Positions 1-3,978 of a stretch of 6,400 nt of DNA are shown one piece after another. The translations under genes and the position numbers were made by a program. Within the stretch, counting starts at the first letter, position 1. Each line of letters starts with the position of its first letter. The notes beneath the pieces were generated by a model that was not told the origin of the DNA, searched no databases, and was given only the letters and a program-made list of their open reading frames with translations. This stretch comes from Candidatus Woesearchaeota archaeon (GTDB taxonomy: Archaea; Nanobdellota; Nanobdellia; Woesearchaeales; GW2011-AR9), in NCBI GenBank assembly GCA_018303045.1, contig JAGVYX010000031.1:1-6400 (forward strand), given 5' to 3'.

Positions 1-316
1 TTTCTCATTATACTCTGTCCTAATGAAATTGGGTGTAAAATGTGAGATTCATTCCTGCACTATCGAATTTGCAAAAAGATTTCTCAAAGAATATTTTGAA
101 GAGGCAGAGTTAGATTTTACTGAGGACTCATTAAAAGCAAGAGTGGATTCTCAATATTATATTGATAGAACTGTTCCAGATGAACAATATAACAAGATGA
201 TTCAGAAGGCTCCTGAATTTCTGGTTAAATGTAAATCGGTTATTATTAAATTAAACGAAAAAAAGGTTAATGAAATAAGGAATAAATTTCAAAAGGAAGT
301 AATCAAGAGGAGATAA
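1..316 (+). CDS. HEPN-domain protein (UPF0332-like), 3' part; 5' end lies outside the window
   Basis: The frame is open from base 2 to the TAA at 314-316, and the first in-window ATG (base 23) is probably internal. Residues encoded just before it (FSLYSVL) look like the end of the helix that precedes the KxxxHxxxI segment of small HEPN proteins. What follows, KLGVKCEIHSCTIEF, then ARVDSQYYIDRTV, then a final helix EFLVKCKSVI, fits the last two helices of the archaeal HEPN/UPF0332 fold. HEPN proteins of this kind are often paired with a minimal nucleotidyltransferase (MNT) as a toxin-antitoxin module and may act as ribonucleases. No MNT partner is visible here; it could lie upstream. The family call rests on motif likeness only. 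Downstream, after 4 bases, is a broken gene, so the locus may be a decayed defence island. Confidence 0.6.
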   Translation, partial: FSLYSVLMKLGVKCEIHSCTIEFAKRFLKEYFEEAELDFTEDSLKARVDSQYYIDRTVPDEQYNKMIQKAPEFLVKCKSVIIKLNEKKVNEIRNKFQKEVIKRR

Positions 317-320
317 ATGA

Positions 321-514
321 ATGGACGCTAAACAGATAATCGATAAGAAAGCTGAATATTGGAAGAAGAAATTAATCGGCTTGTCCAAAAGAAATAATCT
401 TGTAAATTATCGCTTCACGATTTAACGAAAGCAACAAAAGAAAAATTTTTGGAGATAAAGCGAAGTGGAATGCACCGAATGACGACCTCTGAAATTACAG
501 ATGACTGGGATTAA
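321..514 (+). pseudogene. Remnant of a DUF4011-type helicase gene start
   Basis: An ATG at 321 opens a 34-codon frame ending at the TAA at 423-425. Its residues AEYWKKKLIGLSKRNNLVNY closely match the opening signature of DUF4011 proteins (WxxxLLDLSxRNxLLNF), normally found at the start of large superfamily I helicase-nuclease proteins of well over 1000 residues. After the stop, a different frame (open 398-514) reads on as SLHDLTKATKEKF and ends in TSEITDDWD before TAA at 512-514, which I do not recognise. The simplest reading is a large gene reduced to its first ~30 codons by deletion plus frameshift. It begins 4 bases after the HEPN gene, so the two may once have formed an operon. Alternatively the 34-residue peptide is a genuine tiny gene. 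I am fairly sure of the signature and less sure of the decay story. Confidence 0.5.
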
Positions 515-524
515 AGAATGATTA

Positions 525-692
525 TTACTTCCGCTTCTTTCTCTTAACTTTTCTTAATTTAGCCAAACGGATTAATTTTCTTACTTTAGAATCTTTAGAT
601 TTCTTGCTAGCCAATCGTCCCTTTCGTGGAATAGCCTTTCTGCGAGAAGCTTTTCCTGCTTTCCGTTTTGCGCTCGTTTTTCTTTTAGCCAT
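525..692 (-). CDS. Very basic small protein, histone-tail/H1-like composition, function unknown
   Basis: This is a 55-residue frame starting with ATG at 692-690 and ending with TAA at 527-525. About half the residues are Lys or Arg, with Ala and Ser making up much of the rest (MAKRKTSAKR at the start, KVKRKKRK at the end). There is no membrane segment and no Cys pair, and no enzyme motif. Such composition is typical of nucleic-acid-binding tails (histone H1-like, nucleoid or ribosome-associated peptides), and many archaea of small genome encode similar Lys-rich peptides. That role is inference from composition. A TTG at 740 would extend it by 16 residues, but that extension is not basic and looks unrelated, so I chose the ATG. 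A TATA-like CCTTTAAAA on the minus strand (767-759) could serve it with a leader of about 40 bases; no ribosome binding site is evident. Confidence 0.5.
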   Translation of the reverse strand: MAKRKTSAKRKAGKASRRKAIPRKGRLASKKSKDSKVRKLIRLAKLRKVKRKKRK

Positions 693-1025
693 GATAACAC
701 TGGACTCGGTGAAGGAGTGCCTCAAACACGTAACGACCAAAGTTTACCAATCGATGTGTTTTAAAGGTGATCTGCTTCGTTTCCAAGGGCGCTTCGGCAA
801 ATGCAGGTTTCATATGGTGAGTTATAGTCCAGCCACCATGCTATTCGGAGACATTTGGGAGAGGCTTCTTAGACAACATCCTTTCCAGGACAACCGAATT
901 ATCCGTGAAACGGTAAGATAGTGGAATTGTATATTTAAAAATTGTGGTGTACTATCCAGTGGTATTGATTTAAGAACTGGACTTGACAGATAACTAATCT
1001 CTATACTAAAGAAGAGATTGTTGCC
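693..1025. other. Gene-poor stretch with several inverted repeats; no supported gene
   Basis: No convincing coding frame covers these 333 bases. The plus-strand frame through 604-921 is mostly the shadow of the basic protein gene. The segment 740-925 looks less AT-rich than its surroundings and holds small stems: ATGGTG (814-819) with CACCAT (834-839), a GC-TTCG-GC tetraloop-like hairpin near 791-798, and CCGT/ACGG around 903-913. I looked for the hallmark segments of RNase P RNA, SRP RNA and tRNA T loops and did not find them. An AT-rich TATA-like element at 930-941 precedes the hairpins at 955-1019. Confidence 0.4.
955..1019. repeat. Two short hairpins behind a TATA-like box: possible small RNA or terminator of the leftward membrane gene
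   Basis: TCCAGT (955-960) pairs with ACTGGA (976-981) across 15 bases, and AATCTCT (996-1002) pairs perfectly with AGAGATT (1013-1019) across 10 bases. The second stem lies 7 bases beyond the stop of the minus-strand membrane protein gene and could end its transcript, although no U-run follows. On the plus strand a TATA-like ATATTTAAAAA (931-941) sits about 25 bases before the first stem, so a short rightward RNA is also possible. Both stems are short enough to be chance. Confidence 0.25.
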
Positions 1026-1496
1026 TCAAACTAAATTTAAGATGGACCAAGCAATGGTTAATACTATTCCTCCGCCAAATAAACAGCCGCTGAACTTGCC
1101 AACGGCTACAGTTAGAGCAGTTCTTTTGTCGGTCATTTTTAATTTTTTTATTTTCTGCCATTCGTAACCTTCAAAAATGCCGGCAAATCCATCTGTGATC
1201 GCATTTCCAATTAAACTCCCGACAATTGCGCCTAAAATCCCAAAAAGTTCTGCCCCAGACAAAGCAAAAATTGCCAGGACCCCATTATCTATTACCCCAA
1301 AAAGGATCTCTGCCTTTAAAAGTCGCATTGGCGCTTTAAATAAAACCAGAGAAAGAATAGAAATGAATCCCAACATAATCATAATTGGGCCAATGATCCT
1401 TTTTTGAGTTACTAAAAAATAGCTGACTATAAGCATAATCACAGTTAATAGGGTTACATCCAAGATCGCAGTCATCAACTTTTCTGGATCTATCAT
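1026..1496 (-). CDS. Multi-spanning membrane protein, unrecognised family
   Basis: The 156-residue product has about five hydrophobic segments: roughly 7-28, 34-53, 64-80, 82-104 and 127-150. The best marked part is the second half: a GVIDNG turn, a glycine-rich stretch LGAIVGSLIGNAITDGFAG ending in FEGYEW, a basic loop KIKKLKMTDKRTA (about 114-126), and then a last helix with GKFSGCLFGGG. The polar Asn, Asp and Glu residues inside membrane segments suggest a transporter or channel-like role, but I do not recognise a named family. The start is ATG at 1496-1494, chosen because a TATA box (minus strand, centred near 1523) stands about 27 bases before it, as expected for a leaderless archaeal mRNA. 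A TTG at 1565 would add 23 residues but would put that promoter inside the gene. The gene is divergent from the lipid kinase fusion. Confidence 0.7.
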   Translation of the reverse strand: MIDPEKLMTAILDVTLLTVIMLIVSYFLVTQKRIIGPIMIMLGFISILSLVLFKAPMRLLKAEILFGVIDNGVLAIFALSGAELFGILGAIVGSLIGNAITDGFAGIFEGYEWQKIKKLKMTDKRTALTVAVGKFSGCLFGGGIVLTIAWSILNLV

Positions 1497-1516
1497 TAAT
1501 TGATTATTGAAATTAA

Positions 1517-1530
1517 AAGTATAAAAAACT
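1517..1530 (-). promoter_or_regulatory. TATA-box promoter of the leftward membrane protein gene
   Basis: On the minus strand the sequence reads AAAAG followed by TTTTTTATAC, a purine-rich BRE-like stretch followed by a TATA box. Its centre is about 27 bases before the ATG at 1496, which predicts transcription starting at or next to the start codon. This is the evidence used to prefer that ATG over the upstream TTG. Confidence 0.5.
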
Positions 1531-1613
1531 TTTGAATATCCGGTAACGGCCTCTAAAATTAACAATAATTAACAATAGGCCATAATCCAGTTCTTGCTTT
1601 AACTAGACATTTT

Positions 1614-1626
1614 TTGCCTTCGGCAA
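1614..1626. repeat. Small perfect hairpin between the divergent genes
   Basis: TTGCC (1614-1618) and GGCAA (1622-1626) form a five-pair stem with a TTC loop, preceded by a run of T. It lies just upstream of the TATA-like box of the rightward gene. It could be an operator-like site or chance; nothing more can be said. Confidence 0.2.
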
Positions 1627-1634
1627 TTGCAAAA

Positions 1635-1645
1635 CATTTTTAACA
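1635..1645 (+). promoter_or_regulatory. TATA-like box of the lipid kinase fusion gene
   Basis: CATTTTTAACA, preceded by a run of A, is centred near 1640, about 26 bases before the ATG at 1666. This spacing is again that of a leaderless archaeal transcript and supports the annotated start. Confidence 0.4.
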
Positions 1646-1665
1646 GCTTTAATTAATTCATTCCT

Positions 1666-3117
1666 ATGCGCAATTTACTGGCTATTTTTCATATCATTAT
1701 CATTCCTATTATTATCTATCTGCTTTCTAAACATTCCCCGCAATTAGTCTTTGCTGCGATAATTATCCTTTTTTTGTCAGCAATAATCAGTTTCATGGAA
1801 TGGCTGTATGTTAAAACCAAGCGGGATAAGCAGTCCTTCCTAAAGCCTTTTGCAGACAAATTCCAGGTGTTAAGTTTATTGTTGTACCTAACTATTTTAG
1901 GGAAATTCTCCTGGTGGATACTGCTATTATTCCTCGTCAGAGACATAGCGGTAGGGATGATCCGATTTCGTTCTGCCAAGGATAATATCTCCATTCGCGG
2001 GCGATGGTATGGGAAAATCGCCACCATCAGCGAATTGGGAGTAATTTTTTCTGTATTAATCCTGGATTTTTTACGCTATGAGCCGCTGCAGCTATTCGGC
2101 AATTTAATCTTAATGGCTCAACTTTTATTGATTATCGTGGCCATAGTGATCTCGCTGATTTCCATTGCCCACTATCTTTCAGTTTATAGTAGGAAAATAA
2201 GGCATCTAAGAATCATGGGAAGAATCTTAAAACTGGAGAGGCTATTAATTCTAGTTAATCCTAAATCCGGCGGATTTACCAATCCCTACCGAAGAAGATT
2301 ATTAAGAATCTTTGCCCGGCGGCGGAAAGCCGAAATGATCGTCCTGCCTAATTCTAAAAATATCTATAGCGGCCTTAAACATAAAATTAACTCTTATGGG
2401 CAGATTATTATTGCCGGCGGCGATGGCTCTTTTGAGAGCGCCTTAAATAATCGCTGTTTCAAGAATAAAAGCTTGGGATTCTTTCCTTTAGGGGCCGGGA
2501 ACAGCTATTATTCCTATTTTTATAGAGGCAAGCGGTTTGAATACTTAAGGTCCAGATTTAAGTTTAAAGAGCTGCTTTTAGACGTTCTGGAATTAAAATT
2601 TAACGGCAGGAAAATTCAAACCACTTTCTTAAGCCTAGGCATCGATGCTGAAGTAATAAAACAAATTAAACAAGTAAAAAACCATAATTTTGCAGATTAT
2701 TTTCAAGCTGGAGCCAGAGTGGCTTTTGGGCCTAAACAAACTTATCCCATAACTTGCGACGTTGACAACCGAAAATATCATTGGGAAAACTGTTTCAACC
2801 TGATTATCTCTAAAATTCCGTTTATTGGCTACGGGTTGCGGTCAACTATCGGTGAAATCCAGCCTAATGACGGGCTGATTCTTGGTTTAGCTCAAGTAAA
2901 CACCCATTCTTCTTTTTTCAATAAGGGGCTGCGGTTATGGGCAATGCTGTTAACTCAGTTGGGATTAAATAAAGCTCCCCTCGTTTCCTTGAAAGGAAAA
3001 CAGTTTCAGGTTACCTGCGAAAGGGAATTTGCCCTGCAGGCCGGAGGAGAATTTTTGGGATATGCTAAAGAATTTACGGTTAGAGTTAAGAGAAGGCAGA
3101 AGGTACTGGTGATTTGA
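1666..3117 (+). CDS. Fusion of a degenerate CDP-alcohol phosphotransferase-like membrane domain with a diacylglycerol/LCB5-type lipid kinase
   Basis: The 483-residue protein has two parts. Residues 1 to about 175 are hydrophobic, with about six membrane segments, and follow the layout of PgsA-like CDP-alcohol phosphotransferases: FLKPFADK (58-65) matches the family's FLDPLADK, and VRDIAVGMIR (91-100) plus WYGKIATISE (114-123) match its later RE...R and GK.KT blocks. However, the catalytic pattern DxxDGxxAR...GxxxDxxxD is largely lost: the first two Asp positions are Ser42 and Glu45, Gly is Trp, the third Asp is Lys60, and only Asp64 remains. Residues 190-483 are a lipid kinase catalytic domain: NPKSG (198-202), GGDGS (251-255, nucleotide binding), PLGAGNS (274-280) and SLGIDAEV (323-330). 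The last conserved block reads GGE (460-462), where DGE is usual. The likely role is ATP-dependent phosphorylation of a membrane lipid alcohol, with the N-terminal domain as anchor or lipid-binding platform. The substrate is unknown. It has its own promoter. Confidence 0.8.
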   Translation: MRNLLAIFHIIIIPIIIYLLSKHSPQLVFAAIIILFLSAIISFMEWLYVKTKRDKQSFLKPFADKFQVLSLLLYLTILGKFSWWILLLFLVRDIAVGMIRFRSAKDNISIRGRWYGKIATISELGVIFSVLILDFLRYEPLQLFGNLILMAQLLLIIVAIVISLISIAHYLSVYSRKIRHLRIMGRILKLERLLILVNPKSGGFTNPYRRRLLRIFARRRKAEMIVLPNSKNIYSGLKHKINSYGQIIIAGGDGSFESALNNRCFKNKSLGFFPLGAGNSYYSYFYRGKRFEYLRSRFKFKELLLDVLELKFNGRKIQTTFLSLGIDAEVIKQIKQVKNHNFADYFQAGARVAFGPKQTYPITCDVDNRKYHWENCFNLIISKIPFIGYGLRSTIGEIQPNDGLILGLAQVNTHSSFFNKGLRLWAMLLTQLGLNKAPLVSLKGKQFQVTCEREFALQAGGEFLGYAKEFTVRVKRRQKVLVI

Positions 3118-3131
3118 ATTTGAAAGAATAA

Positions 3132-3145
3132 CTTTTATAAAATAA
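3132..3145 (+). promoter_or_regulatory. TATA-box promoter of the first tRNA-His gene
   Basis: CTTTTATAAAATAA is a near-consensus archaeal TATA box preceded by a purine-rich stretch (GAAAGAATAA). Its centre is about 28 bases before the first base of the tRNA, placing the transcript start within a few bases of the mature 5' end. Confidence 0.6.
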
Positions 3146-3202
3146 GCCTAGTTATCGTATTATATGGCGGCCATGGCGTAATGGCAGCGTAAGGGACTGT
3201 GG

Positions 3203-3215
3203 AAAATTTATAGTT
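3203..3215 (+). other. tRNA-His intron 1 (position 37/38, 13 bases)
   Basis: The canonical archaeal intron site is just after the base following the anticodon. The 4-pair central helix CTGT/ATAG and the two 3-base bulges place both cuts after the second bulge base, giving ends G3202|A3203 and T3215|A3216. Removal leaves the 7-base loop CTGTGGA. Confidence 0.85.
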
Positions 3216-3236
3216 ATCCCTTGGCCCGAGTTCGAT

Positions 3237-3265
3237 TCTGTTCCGCAATAACGGAGCATCGAAAA
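3237..3265 (+). other. tRNA-His intron 2 in the T loop (about position 59/60, 29 bases)
   Basis: Without this insert the T arm is CCGAG-TTCGATT-CTCGG, a normal archaeal T arm. The insert carries its own stem (3240-3245 with 3252-3257, loop CAATAA), and its 3' part ATCGAA pairs with the exon TTCGAT. The 3' bulge is AAT (3264-3266). The 5' bulge is less regular, because the central helix can extend to six pairs, so the boundary could shift by a base or two. Confidence 0.75.
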
Positions 3266-3380
3266 TCTCGGTGGCCGCCCCATTATTCTCCTTTCTTCCT
3301 GTATGGCGTTAGATAGTGTAGAAAATATTATTATCTTTTTTATACTTGCATCGGACGGCGGAGTAATTTTCTAGCAAAAA

Positions 3381-3391
3381 CTTTAAATATA
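3381..3391 (+). promoter_or_regulatory. TATA-box promoter before the candidate small RNA
   Basis: CTTTAAATATA is a good TATA match centred near 3386. The expected transcript start, about 26 bases on, falls at 3411-3413, where the 9-pair stem of the candidate RNA begins. It would also be leaderless for a 13-codon frame at 3412-3453, which I consider less likely to be the purpose. Confidence 0.4.
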
Positions 3392-3411
3392 ACCTATCCT
3401 TTCTAGTATCT

Positions 3412-3474
3412 ATGATAACTAAAACACGAGTTGATTGTATTCATTGGCTATAAGCCGCTTTTTTCTAGTTATCA
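3412..3474 (+). ncRNA. Candidate small structured RNA closed by a 9-pair stem
   Basis: TGATAACTA (3413-3421) is the exact reverse complement of TAGTTATCA (3466-3474), closing a 62-base element. Inside is a smaller hairpin GGCT-ATA-AGCC (3446-3456) followed by a T-rich strand. A TATA box stands at the right distance for transcription to start at the outer stem. It is not a tRNA, as there is no T arm, and I see no clear box C (RTGATGA) or box D pair, so no known class is assigned. A transcription factor site or a chance palindrome in AT-rich DNA remains possible. Confidence 0.35.
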
Positions 3475-3484
3475 GTATAAAATT
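3474..3484 (+). promoter_or_regulatory. TATA-like box upstream of the second tRNA-His
   Basis: AGTATAAAATT resembles a TATA box; the predicted start is near 3505, leaving a leader of about 90 bases before the tRNA at 3595. No better box is found 25-30 bases before that tRNA, where the sequence is GC-rich. If the tRNA is expressed, this is the most likely promoter that I can see. Confidence 0.3.
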
Positions 3485-3561
3485 CTTAGTCAAAAACAGA
3501 GTATTAGTTTGAACTTTAATGAAGATTTAACAACTGGTTTTTGCCTTTTACATCATCTGCC

Positions 3562-3573
3562 GGGCTGAAGCCC
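3562..3573. repeat. GC-rich hairpin in the leader of the second tRNA-His
   Basis: GGGC (3562-3565) and GCCC (3570-3573) flank a TGAA loop inside CCGGGCTGAAGCCCCCG, a GC island in strongly AT-rich DNA 21 bases before the tRNA. It could be a processing or termination hairpin or a remnant of a REP-like element. Confidence 0.3.
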
Positions 3574-3594
3574 CCGCATTGTTTCTTAATTTAT

Positions 3595-3678
3595 GCTTAT
3601 GATGGTGTAGCGGCAGCACGTCAGACTGTGATTTTCAGCAGATTTCTGAAGGCGAGAGTTCAATTCTTTCTCATAGGC
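3595..3678 (+). tRNA. Second tRNA-His (anticodon GUG) with one 12-base intron, CCA not encoded
   Basis: G-1 is 3595; the acceptor arm CTTATGA (3596-3602) pairs with TCATAGG (3671-3677) with one G-U pair, and C73 is 3678, so the G-1:C73 histidine pair is kept. The D arm is GTGT/GCAC with loop AGCGGCA; the anticodon stem TCAGA (3621-3625) pairs with TCTGA (3645-3649); the variable loop is AGGC. The T arm GAGAG/CTTTC has loop TTCAATT. The loop reads CTGTGA, giving anticodon GTG at 3628-3630. The intron is 3632-3643 (position 37/38): CTGT (3626-3629) pairs with GCAG (3638-3641), leaving 3-base bulges GAT and ATT, an exact BHB. The bases after C73 are CTT, so CCA must be added. It differs from the first tRNA-His in all stems but shares its architecture. 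It lacks a promoter at the normal distance, so it may be weakly expressed, processed from a longer RNA, or decaying. Confidence 0.75.
3632..3643 (+). other. Intron of the second tRNA-His (position 37/38, 12 bases)
   Basis: The central helix CTGT/GCAG with 3-base bulges on both sides predicts cuts A3631|T3632 and T3643|T3644, leaving the 7-base loop CTGTGAT. It occupies the same site as intron 1 of the first tRNA-His and uses the same CTGT exon strand in its helix. Confidence 0.75.
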
Positions 3679-3721
3679 CTTAAACAAAGTCATCTGGACT
3701 TTAAACAGGGAAATAAAAAAA

Positions 3722-3941
3722 ATGACAAATACAACTGGAATAGAACAAGAAGAGGCTAAGGCGCCAGAAAGCGCTGAAGGTATTCACTGAATTACTTGAA
3801 AGACTAAAAATAGAAAGAGTACTAGAACAAGCTGATCTTAGTCTATTTGAGCAAGAAGTGCTTGAAAAGCAACCGGATGTAATAATGGTTAATTATGGGA
3901 TAACTAAGGATTATGTATTTAAGGGTATGAGTTACAAGTAA
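3722..3941 (+). pseudogene. Small frameshifted reading frame, unknown product
   Basis: An ATG at 3722 opens a 22-codon frame (MTNTTGIEQEEAKAPESAEG, then a TGA stop at 3788-3790). From about 3780 a frame shifted by one base stays open for 53 codons to the TAA at 3939-3941 and reads like a normal soluble protein: TELLERLKIERVLEQADLSL, later PDVIMVNYGITKDYVFKGM. That second frame has no ATG, GTG or TTG start at its beginning, and the two read as one protein of about 73 residues if one base near 3779 is dropped. Helical, acidic, no membrane segment, family not recognised. It could be a broken gene, an assembly error, or frameshifted in translation; no slippery run is visible at the junction. It begins 43 bases after the second tRNA-His and ends 37 bases before hisS. 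Confidence 0.4.
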
Positions 3942-3942
3942 A

Positions 3943-3954
3943 GATATATAAATA
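3943..3954 (+). promoter_or_regulatory. TATA-box promoter of hisS
   Basis: GATATATAAATA is a strong TATA match centred about 30 bases before the hisS ATG at 3979, giving a transcript start just ahead of or at the start codon. The spacer is A-rich with no ribosome binding site, consistent with a leaderless or nearly leaderless message. Confidence 0.55.
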
Positions 3955-3978
3955 ATTAAAACAATAACAAAACATAAA

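Larger units (their letters stand above)
3166..3282 (+). tRNA. tRNA-His (anticodon GUG) with two introns, CCA encoded
   Basis: G-1 is 3166; the acceptor arm GCGGCCA (3167-3173) pairs fully with TGGCCGC (3272-3278); C73 is 3279 and CCA is 3280-3282. G-1 opposite C73 is the histidine identity pair. The D arm is 3176-3190, and the anticodon stem AGGGA (3192-3196) pairs with TCCCT (3217-3221). The loop CTGTGG puts anticodon GTG at 3199-3201. Intron 1 is 3203-3215 (13 bases, between positions 37 and 38): CTGT (3197-3200) pairs with ATAG (3210-3213), leaving 3-base bulges GGA and TTA on opposite sides, a classic BHB. The T stem CCGAG (3226-3230) pairs with CTCGG (3267-3271) across a second insert. 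Removing 3237-3265 (29 bases) restores a 7-base T loop TTCGATT. TTCGAT pairs with ATCGAA (3258-3263), and GTTCCG with CGGAGC forms the intron's inner stem. The exact ends of intron 2 are inferred. A T-rich stretch follows the gene. Confidence 0.9.
3283..3594. other. Spacer between the two tRNA-His genes: three TATA-like boxes and stem structures, no protein gene
   Basis: No frame of useful length lies here. I see TATA-like boxes at 3333-3344, 3381-3391 and 3474-3484, the candidate structured RNA at 3412-3474, an imperfect inverted repeat (TAGAAAATATTA at 3319-3330 with TAATTTTCTA at 3364-3373), and a GC-rich hairpin at 3562-3573 just before the second tRNA. Confidence 0.4.

Noticed and set aside
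604..921. Plus-strand frame of 105 codons
   Set aside because: Its first third is the antisense shadow of the basic protein gene, and the rest has no recognisable protein features or start signals.
740..930. RNase P RNA or SRP RNA
   Set aside because: A CCTGGAAAGG on the minus strand recalls the SRP helix 8 tip, but the flanking conserved AGCAG and the RNase P core segments are absent.
1177..1407. Plus-strand frame antisense to the membrane protein gene
   Set aside because: Shadow of the minus-strand membrane protein, with low-complexity composition that mirrors it.
1716..2027. Minus-strand frame inside the lipid kinase fusion gene
   Set aside because: Lies within the well-supported PgsA-like domain on the other strand and shows no family features.
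3412..3453. Leaderless 13-codon frame MITKTRVDCIHWL
   Set aside because: Too short to support as a gene, and it falls in the arms of the 9-pair inverted repeat, which explains the region better.
3413..3474. Box C/D guide RNA in the tRNA spacer
   Set aside because: TGATAAC only loosely resembles box C, and no CTGA box D lies at the right place; the fold is a long closing stem instead.
3541..3759. Plus-strand frame of 72 codons across the second tRNA-His
   Set aside because: The frame runs through a tRNA with complete stems, and its composition is not protein-like.
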